Assembly (NCBI GenBank): GCA_902806105.1
Contig: CADCVI010000035.1
Location: forward strand, 1-50,946
Direction: 5' to 3'
Length of the DNA stretch: 50,946 nt
Origin: an uncultured Rubrobacteraceae bacterium
Lineage (GTDB): Bacteria > Actinomycetota > Rubrobacteria > Rubrobacterales > Rubrobacteraceae
The notes beneath the pieces are model-generated. The model saw only the letters and a program-made list of their open reading frames with translations. It made no database searches and was not told the DNA's origin. The position numbers were made by a program, and so were the translations under genes. This document shows, piece after piece, positions 44,906-50,946 of this stretch (position 1 is its first letter; each line of letters opens with the position of its first letter).

Positions 44906-45274
44906 TTAGAGAACCTCCGGGGCCAGCGAGATTATCCTCGTGTAGCCCTTGTCCCTGAGCTCGCGGGCAACGGGACCGAAGATTCGGGTCCCGCGCGGCG
45001 CGCCATCGTTGTTGATGATGACGCCCGCGTTCTCGCCGAACCGTATGTACGATCCGTCGTCCCTCCGCGTCTCTTTCTTCGTCCTCACGACGACCGCCTT
45101 GACGACCTCGCCCTTCTTGACGCCGCCGCCGGGCGTCGCCTCCTTGACGGTCGCGACGATCACGTCTCCTATGCCGGCGTTTCTCCGCCGGCTGCCGCCC
45201 ATCACCCGGATGGTGAGGATGCTCCTCGCCCCCGAGTTGTCGGCGACCTTTAGCCTGGTCTCGTTCTGGATCAC
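44906..45274 (-). CDS. rplN: Ribosomal protein L14
   Basis: The 122-residue protein forms an intersubunit bridge and is the docking site for RsfS. The start is the GTG at 45274 ([16 protein letters not shown] follows), which shares a base with the rpsQ stop; longer frames are not conserved. Other marks are [32 protein letters not shown] and [13 protein letters not shown]. Confidence 0.96.
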   Translation of the reverse strand: MIQNETRLKVADNSGARSILTIRVMGGSRRRNAGIGDVIVATVKEATPGGGVKKGEVVKAVVVRTKKETRRDDGSYIRFGENAGVIINNDGAPRGTRIFGPVARELRDKGYTRIISLAPEVL

Positions 45275-45684
45275 TACTCGGCCCTCGAGATGATGTTCGC
45301 GAGCCGCCACCGCTTCTTCGCCGACATCGGCCGCGTCTCGATGATCCTGACGGTATCCCCGATGCGCGCCGTGTCACCCTCGTCGTGCACCATGAACTTC
45401 TTGGAGCTCCTGACGCGCTTCTTGTACTTCGGGTGCCTCACGAGCGTCTCGACGGAGACGGTCACGGTCTTCTGGGCCTTGTCGCTGACCACGAGACCGA
45501 CCCGCTCCTTGCGCGTGTTCCGATCCGACTTCGGGTCCTGTACCGGACCCTCGTCCTGATCCAGCGCCGGACCCTTCGCCAGGCTTGTCTCCAGGCCCGC
45601 TTCCATGGTCTCCCCGGGGGGGACGTCGTTGACGACGGGCTCCGTCGTCTGCCCCTCCTGCTGGTTCTCCCTTTCTTCCGTCAC
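45274..45684 (-). CDS. rpsQ: Ribosomal protein S17 with acidic N-terminal extension
   Basis: S17 is a primary 16S-binding OB-fold protein. The core begins near residue 57 ([59 protein letters not shown]). Before it are about 56 extra residues rich in Glu, Gln, Asp and Pro ([25 protein letters not shown]). Typical S17 is 80-90 residues; this one has 136. The ATG at 45684 shares a base with the rpmC stop, supporting the long form. Extended S17 forms are known in some actinobacteria. Confidence 0.94.
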   Translation of the reverse strand: MTEERENQQEGQTTEPVVNDVPPGETMEAGLETSLAKGPALDQDEGPVQDPKSDRNTRKERVGLVVSDKAQKTVTVSVETLVRHPKYKKRVRSSKKFMVHDEGDTARIGDTVRIIETRPMSAKKRWRLANIISRAE

Positions 45685-45881
45685 TATGCGTTCTCCCGCT
45701 GCTTCTTGTTCAGGACCGTCAGGAGGCGAGCGATGTTCTTCTTGACCTCGCTGAGCTGTCCCGTGTTCTCCAACTGACCCGTCGCGTGCTGGAAGCGCAG
45801 GTTGAAGAGCTCCCGCCGCGTCTCGGCGACGCGGCGCTCTATCTCCTCAACCCCGAGCTCCCGCACCTCGGCGACCTTCAC
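45684..45881 (-). CDS. rpmC: Ribosomal protein L29
   Basis: The 65-residue helical hairpin protein lies near the tunnel exit and the signal recognition particle. It has VREL, ETRRELFNLRFQHATGQLEN and VKKNIARLLTVL. Its ends overlap rplP and rpsQ by one base each. Confidence 0.96.
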   Translation of the reverse strand: MKVAEVRELGVEEIERRVAETRRELFNLRFQHATGQLENTGQLSEVKKNIARLLTVLNKKQRENA

Positions 45882-46297
45882 TACTGCACACCTCCACGAA
45901 CCACGAACCGGGTCTTTATCGGGAGCTTCTGCGCCGCGAGAGACATCGCCTCGCGCGCCAGCTCCTCGTTGACCCCGCTCATCTCGAACATCATGCGCCC
46001 GGGCTTGACCACGGCGACGTAGCCCTCGGGGCTACCCTTGCCGCTCCCCATGCGGGTCTCGGCAGGCTTCTTGGTGACCGCCTTGTGCGGGAAGATGTTG
46101 ATCCACACCTTACCGCCACGCTTGATCTTCCTGGTCATCGCGATACGGGCGGCCTCGATCTGGCGGTTGGTGATCCAGGACGCCTCTAGCGCCTGCAACC
46201 CGTACTCGCCGAACTCGATCTCGGTCCCACCCTTGGCGAGGCCGCGCATCCTGCCGCGGTGCGGCTTCCTGTACTTGAGCTTCTTTGGTACGAGCAT
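45881..46297 (-). CDS. rplP: Ribosomal protein L16
   Basis: The 138-residue protein helps place A-site tRNA. Marks are [36 protein letters not shown] (in parts), [27 protein letters not shown] (in parts) and the C-terminal [12 protein letters not shown]. It starts 3 bases after rpsC. Confidence 0.97.
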   Translation of the reverse strand: MLVPKKLKYRKPHRGRMRGLAKGGTEIEFGEYGLQALEASWITNRQIEAARIAMTRKIKRGGKVWINIFPHKAVTKKPAETRMGSGKGSPEGYVAVVKPGRMMFEMSGVNEELAREAMSLAAQKLPIKTRFVVRGGVQ

Positions 46298-46300
46298 CGC

Positions 46301-46966
46301 TTAACGACCCCCCGAAAGCTCGTCCTCGTGGACGCCGTGGTTGATCCAGACCTTCACGCCGATCTGGCCCATCTGAGTCTTGGCCTCCTTGAAGCCGTAC
46401 TCGATGTCCGCGTCCAGCGTGTGCAGCGGAACCCGCCCCTCGGAGATGGTCTCCTCGCGGCTCATCTCGATACCACCGAGACGACCGCCGCAGCGGATCC
46501 TCACGCCCTCGGCGCCGGAGCGCATGGAGCTCTGGAGCGCCCGCTTCATGGTCCGGCGGAAAGCCGCCCGGCCCTCGAGCTGCTCCGCGATGGACTCGGC
46601 GACAAGCTGCGCGTTGAGCTCGGGGCGCGAGACCTCGCGCACGTTGACCTGGACCTTCTTCCTGGTCAAGCTCTGAAGCTCGTTGCGCAAAGCGTCGACC
46701 TCGGACCCACCCTTGCCGATCACGATGCCGGGCCGGGCCGTGTGGATGTCCACGGCGACCTCGCCCTGCTCGGCGGCCTTCCGGATCGTGATGTTCGCGA
46801 TCCCGGCCCGCCTGAGCTTCTTCTCGATGTGCGCCCGGATCTTCAGGTCCTCGCCCAAGAGCTCCGCGAAGTCGCGGTCCGAGTACCAGCTGCTCTTGAA
46901 GTCGACCTTCTCGCCCTTGCGCTTGACCCCGAGCCTGAAGCCCTCCGGATGTATTTTCTGACCCAA
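46301..46966 (-). CDS. rpsC: Ribosomal protein S3
   Basis: S3 lines the mRNA entry channel and takes part in mRNA unwinding. The 221-residue protein has [12 protein letters not shown], a KH domain with [15 protein letters not shown], and the C-domain [33 protein letters not shown] and GVKVWINHG. It starts 1 base after rplV. Confidence 0.97.
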   Translation of the reverse strand: MGQKIHPEGFRLGVKRKGEKVDFKSSWYSDRDFAELLGEDLKIRAHIEKKLRRAGIANITIRKAAEQGEVAVDIHTARPGIVIGKGGSEVDALRNELQSLTRKKVQVNVREVSRPELNAQLVAESIAEQLEGRAAFRRTMKRALQSSMRSGAEGVRIRCGGRLGGIEMSREETISEGRVPLHTLDADIEYGFKEAKTQMGQIGVKVWINHGVHEDELSGGR

Positions 46967-46967
46967 A

Positions 46968-47339
46968 CTACTCCTCCTCGCCCTCGGGCGTATCTACCGC
47001 GACGGCAGCGCCCACGGGGGCTTCCAGTTCCACGGTTATGTGGCAGGTCCGCTTGCGGATCATGGTCGCCCGGCCCATGGCGCGGGGACGGAAACGCTTG
47101 ATGGTCGGACCCTCGTCGACCTTGATGGTCCTGACCACGAGCTCGTCCGGGTTGGCGTCCAGGTTGTGCTCCGCGTTCGCAGCGGCGCTGTTCACGACGC
47201 CGCCGACGATCTCGGCTGCACGCTTGTTCGTGTACATGAGCGTGGCGCGAGCCTCCGGGTAGCTTTTACCCCGGATCTCGTCGGCCACGAGGCGCGCCTT
47301 GCGCGGCGCGATCCTCACGAACTTGGCTACGGCCTTCAT
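46968..47339 (-). CDS. rplV: Ribosomal protein L22
   Basis: L22 lines the exit tunnel with its long beta hairpin. The 123 residues include [27 protein letters not shown] and the hairpin [25 protein letters not shown] (in parts). The C-terminal 15 residues are acidic (TPEGEEE). Confidence 0.97.
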   Translation of the reverse strand: MKAVAKFVRIAPRKARLVADEIRGKSYPEARATLMYTNKRAAEIVGGVVNSAAANAEHNLDANPDELVVRTIKVDEGPTIKRFRPRAMGRATMIRKRTCHITVELEAPVGAAVAVDTPEGEEE

Positions 47340-47340
47340 G

Positions 47341-47622
47341 CTAGCGCCTCCTCGCGGTCCGGTCGCTCTTCACGTGCGTCCGGAACGTCCGCGTCGGGGC
47401 GAACTCGCCGAGCCTGTGGCCGACCATGCTCTCCGTGCAGAACACGGGCACGTGCTTGCGCCCGTCGTGCACGGCCACGGTGTGGCCGACAAACTCCGGG
47501 TAGATGACGCTCGCCCGGCTCCACGTCTTCAGCATCCGCCGCTCGTTGTTCTCGTTCATCCGGAGGATGCGCTCCATCAAGCGCTCCTCCACGAACGGCG
47601 CCTTCTTGGATGATCTCGTCAT
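47341..47622 (-). CDS. rpsS: Ribosomal protein S19
   Basis: The 93-residue head protein forms a complex with S13. It has [38 protein letters not shown] (in parts) and [16 protein letters not shown]. It starts 3 bases after rplB. Confidence 0.97.
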   Translation of the reverse strand: MTRSSKKAPFVEERLMERILRMNENNERRMLKTWSRASVIYPEFVGHTVAVHDGRKHVPVFCTESMVGHRLGEFAPTRTFRTHVKSDRTARRR

Positions 47623-47625
47623 CGA

Positions 47626-48465
47626 CTAGCGCCTCCTTCCCTTACGACGACGCCTGACGATCAAGGCATCCGACTGCTTGTGCTTCTTCCTGGTGGGCGA
47701 GCCCTGAGCGAGCTTGCCCGTCGGGCTGACCGGCGCCCGGCCCGAGGTCGACTTGCCCTCGCCACCGCCGTGCGGGTGGTCGACCGGGTTCATGACGGTA
47801 CCGCGCACCGTCGGCCTGATGCCGAGGTGACGCTTGCGCCCGGCCTTGCCCCAGCGCACGTTCTGGTGCGACTGGTTCCCGACCACACCAACGGTCGCCC
47901 GGCACTCCGAACGAACCCGGCGCCTCTCCCCGGAGGGGAGCCGCAGGGTCACGTAAGCACCCTCGCGAGCGGTAAGCTGCGCGCTCGTACCGGCGCTCCG
48001 CGCCATCTGCGCGCCGCGGCCCGGCTCGAGCTCGACGTTGTGGATCACGGTACCGACCGGTATCCGGTTGAGCGGCAGGGCGTTGCCGACGTCGACGTCG
48101 GCGTCGGGACCGCTCTCGACGATGCTCCCGACCGTCAGGTTACGCGGCGCCAGAATGTAGCGCTTCTCGCCGTCGTGGTAGTGGAGCAGCGCGATGTTCG
48201 CGGACCGGTTCGGGTCGTACTCGACCGACGCGACCGTGGCGGGAACGCCGTCCTTGTTGCGCTTGAAATCTATGAGCCGGTAGCGCCTCTTGTGGCCGCC
48301 CCCGATGTGACGGGTGGTGATGCGGCCCTTGTTGTTCCGCCCGCCCGTCTTGTGGAGCTTCCTGACGAGGCCCTTCTCCGGCTTCTCCCTGGTGACCGAG
48401 TCGCGCGTGAGGACCGAAGAGTTCCTCCGGCCCGCGCTCGTCGGCCTGTAGCGTCTCGCTGGCAT
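47626..48465 (-). CDS. rplB: Ribosomal protein L2
   Basis: L2 is needed for subunit joining and peptidyl transfer. The 279-residue protein has [35 protein letters not shown] (in parts), and the conserved C-part [27 protein letters not shown] (in parts), including the near-universal histidine in [10 protein letters not shown]. Confidence 0.98.
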   Translation of the reverse strand: MPARRYRPTSAGRRNSSVLTRDSVTREKPEKGLVRKLHKTGGRNNKGRITTRHIGGGHKRRYRLIDFKRNKDGVPATVASVEYDPNRSANIALLHYHDGEKRYILAPRNLTVGSIVESGPDADVDVGNALPLNRIPVGTVIHNVELEPGRGAQMARSAGTSAQLTAREGAYVTLRLPSGERRRVRSECRATVGVVGNQSHQNVRWGKAGRKRHLGIRPTVRGTVMNPVDHPHGGGEGKSTSGRAPVSPTGKLAQGSPTRKKHKQSDALIVRRRRKGRRR

Positions 48466-48469
48466 GCTT

Positions 48470-48757
48470 CTAGACCCCCTCGAACAGCTCTATGCGCTCG
48501 CCCGCCTGCAGGCGGACGACGGCTTTCTTCCAGTTCGCGGTGCGGCCCCGCGTCAGGCCCTGGCGCTTCGGCTTGCTCTTCATGTTCGCCGTGTTCACCT
48601 TGTGGACCTTCACGTCGAACGCCAGCTCGACGGCCTGCTTGATCTGGTTCTTGTTCGCCCGCCGGTCTACCTGGAACGTGTACTGTCCCTCGGTCTCGAT
48701 GAGGTTGTAGCTCTTCTCCGAGATGACCGGACGGATGATTACCTGGTGCGGATCCAT
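48470..48757 (-). CDS. rplW: Ribosomal protein L23
   Basis: The 95-residue protein is the trigger-factor and SRP docking site at the tunnel exit. It has [35 protein letters not shown] and [20 protein letters not shown]. Its ATG shares a base with the rplD stop. Confidence 0.97.
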   Translation of the reverse strand: MDPHQVIIRPVISEKSYNLIETEGQYTFQVDRRANKNQIKQAVELAFDVKVHKVNTANMKSKPKRQGLTRGRTANWKKAVVRLQAGERIELFEGV

Positions 48758-49401
48758 TAAGCCCCGACCTCCTCGCGCTCGCGGGTCAGCCGATCGTAGG
48801 CGGACCGCGAGTACACGACCTCGCGCGCCCTCAGAAGCTCGTACACCCCATACTCGTAGGGCCGTACGACGGTAACCTTCGGCAGGTTGCGGAACGAGAG
48901 CTCGGCGTGCTCGTCTTCGTCCGTCACGATAACCAGGACCGGGCCCTGGAGCCCCATCCGCTCGAAGATCCCGCGCGCCTCCTTGGTGGAGGGCTTCTCG
49001 AAGCTCAGGGCGTCGAGCACGAAGAGCTCGCCGTCCGCGGCCTTCGCGGACATCGCGCCCAGGAACGCCGCCTTGGCCTCCTTGCGGTTGATCCTCTTGT
49101 GCGCCCCGTAGCCGCTCTTGGGCTTCGGGCCGCCCCAGGTACCGCCGCCGACCCGGTTGGGCGGCTTGATGTCGCCCGCGCGCGCCCGGCCGGTCCCCTT
49201 CTGACGGTACAGCTTGCGGCCGGAGCCCTGTATATCGCTGCGGCCCTTCGTCGAGGCCGTGAAACGGCGCCGGGCGTCGAGCTCGGCGATCACCGCGCGA
49301 TGGATAACGTGCTCCTTGGGCTCCGTCTCGAAGAGCGGGCCCGTCAGGTCCAGCTCGGACATGCTGCCGCTACCGGCGTCGAACAGGTTCGCTTTCGCCA
49401 T
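48757..49401 (-). CDS. rplD: Ribosomal protein L4
   Basis: L4 lines the exit tunnel and can regulate the S10 operon. The start is ATG 49401 ([12 protein letters not shown]), 1 base after rplC; the frame open upstream is a shadow. The 214 residues contain the tunnel loop [15 protein letters not shown] and [23 protein letters not shown] (in parts), and a C-terminal Rossmann-like domain. Confidence 0.96.
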   Translation of the reverse strand: MAKANLFDAGSGSMSELDLTGPLFETEPKEHVIHRAVIAELDARRRFTASTKGRSDIQGSGRKLYRQKGTGRARAGDIKPPNRVGGGTWGGPKPKSGYGAHKRINRKEAKAAFLGAMSAKAADGELFVLDALSFEKPSTKEARGIFERMGLQGPVLVIVTDEDEHAELSFRNLPKVTVVRPYEYGVYELLRAREVVYSRSAYDRLTREREEVGA

Positions 49402-49402
49402 C

Positions 49403-50020
49403 CTACTCACCCGCCTTCCGGATTTTGACGATCGAGCCCTTGCCGCCCGGCACCCCGCCGCGCACCCAGAGCTCGTTGTTCTCGGCATCCACGGCCACGA
49501 CCCGGAGGTTCTTGACCGTAACGCCCGTGTTGCCCATCTGCCCCGGCATGCGCTGGCCCGGGAAGACCCTTGACGGGTCCGCCGAAGCGCCGACCGAGCC
49601 CGGAGCCCGGACGTTGTGCGAGCCGTGCGAGACCGGGCCACGGCCGAAGCCGTGACGCTTGACGGTCCCCTGGAAGCCCTTCCCCTTGGAGACCGCGGTC
49701 ACGTGGACCTTGTCGCCCTCGCCGAAGACGTCGGGGCCGATGGTGCTGCCCACCTCGCCGGAGACGCCCCGGAGCTCGCGGACGTACCTCCTCGGCGGAG
49801 CCTCGTGCTTCTCGAACTGGCCCGCGTGGGGCTTGTTCACCTTGCGCGTCGGCACGACCCCGAAGCCTACCTGGACCGCGTCGTAGCCGTCGACGTCCGC
49901 CGTGCGTACGGCGGTGACGAAGTTCGGCTCGACCTCTATGACGGTCACGCTAACGAGCGTGCCGTCGTCCTGGAACGCCTGGGTCATGTGCTTCTTGCGC
50001 CCGAATAATGCAGTCGCCAT
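49403..50020 (-). CDS. rplC: Ribosomal protein L3
   Basis: L3 starts large-subunit assembly and its loop reaches the peptidyl-transferase centre. The 205 residues include [40 protein letters not shown] (in parts) and the loop [19 protein letters not shown] with the glutamine that is methylated in many bacteria (GQMG). Confidence 0.97.
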   Translation of the reverse strand: MATALFGRKKHMTQAFQDDGTLVSVTVIEVEPNFVTAVRTADVDGYDAVQVGFGVVPTRKVNKPHAGQFEKHEAPPRRYVRELRGVSGEVGSTIGPDVFGEGDKVHVTAVSKGKGFQGTVKRHGFGRGPVSHGSHNVRAPGSVGASADPSRVFPGQRMPGQMGNTGVTVKNLRVVAVDAENNELWVRGGVPGGKGSIVKIRKAGE

Positions 50021-50024
50021 AACC

Positions 50025-50336
50025 TTAGGTAGCCTTAATCTCGATGTTGACGCCCGCCGGGAGGTCGAGCCGCTGGAGCGAATCGACCGTCCTCGGGGTG
50101 GGCTGCTGGATGTCTATGAGTCGCTTGTGCGTCTGGAGCTGGAAGTGCTCGCGGGAATCCTTGTCCTTGAAGGGACCACGGATCACCGTGTAAACACTCC
50201 TCTTCGTCGGCAGAGGGACGGGGCCAAATACGAAGGCCCCGGTCCGCTCCGCCGTCTCCACAATAGATTTCGCCGTCTTGTCTATGACCTCGTGGTCATA
50301 GGCTTTCAGCTTTATCCGAATCTTGGATACGGCCAT
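50025..50336 (-). CDS. rpsJ: Ribosomal protein S10
   Basis: S10 is in the small-subunit head and binds NusB in antitermination. The 103-residue protein has [38 protein letters not shown] and [15 protein letters not shown]. It starts 7 bases after tuf. Confidence 0.97.
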   Translation of the reverse strand: MAVSKIRIKLKAYDHEVIDKTAKSIVETAERTGAFVFGPVPLPTKRSVYTVIRGPFKDKDSREHFQLQTHKRLIDIQQPTPRTVDSLQRLDLPAGVNIEIKAT

Positions 50337-50343
50337 ATGCCTA

Positions 50344-50946
<603 letters not shown>

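Overview
The window is about 51 kb of a high-GC, gene-dense chromosome. The best guess is a deep-branching actinobacterium, most like Rubrobacter. The reasons are the strong G+C bias, frequent GTG and TTG starts, the S10-spc-alpha ribosomal block with tuf in front, and an ECF transporter module between rplQ and truA. Genus is an inference from gene content, since no search could be run. I saw no tRNA, rRNA, CRISPR array, insertion sequence or phage gene.

Left third (1-15.7 kb), mixed metabolism: trpG-trpD (cut by the left edge), an ornithine cyclodeaminase-family enzyme, a GH31 alpha-glucosidase, a membrane-anchored alpha/beta hydrolase, a HAD phosphatase, a small membrane protein, an MFS transporter and a solitary ParB-fold protein. 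A formaldehyde-detoxification pair follows (glutathione-type class III alcohol dehydrogenase plus S-formylglutathione hydrolase). Next comes a cassette with a substrate-binding-protein gene interrupted by one in-frame TGA and two DUF336 (GlcG/HbpS-like) genes. It faces a tandem DUF488-DUF488-dual-OB module.

Middle third (15.7-29 kb): a leftward run reads plsY, a fatty-acyl-reductase/HAD-phosphatase fusion, a zinc alcohol dehydrogenase, a MOSC protein and a LarA-family protein. It looks like a lipid-head operon with added redox genes. A DAHP synthase, with what looks like a chimeric domain make-up, has its own promoter and faces a leftward operon glmM-DUF429-hisF-hisIE-trpE. The window thus holds the first step of the shikimate pathway and the first committed steps of Trp synthesis, in separate units.

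Right half (29-51 kb), all leftward: rplM-rpsI; a repeat-rich DUF2382 protein; an O-methyltransferase, truA and ecfT-ecfA2-ecfA1; then rplQ-rpoA-rpsD-rpsK-rpsM-rpmJ-infA (alpha), map-adk-secY-rplO-rpmD-rpsE-rplR-rplF-rpsH-rpsN-rplE-rplX-rplN-rpsQ (spc) and rpmC-rplP-rpsC-rplV-rpsS-rplB-rplW-rplD-rplC-rpsJ-tuf (S10). Two ribosomal proteins carry unusual N-terminal extensions: a Gly/Arg/Pro-rich one on S5 and an acidic one on S17.

The strongest leads are the DUF488/DUF488/dual-OB module with its coding overlap, the TGA-interrupted cytosolic-looking binding protein with two DUF336 partners, the plsY-reductase/phosphatase operon, the chimeric DAHP synthase and the S5 extension.
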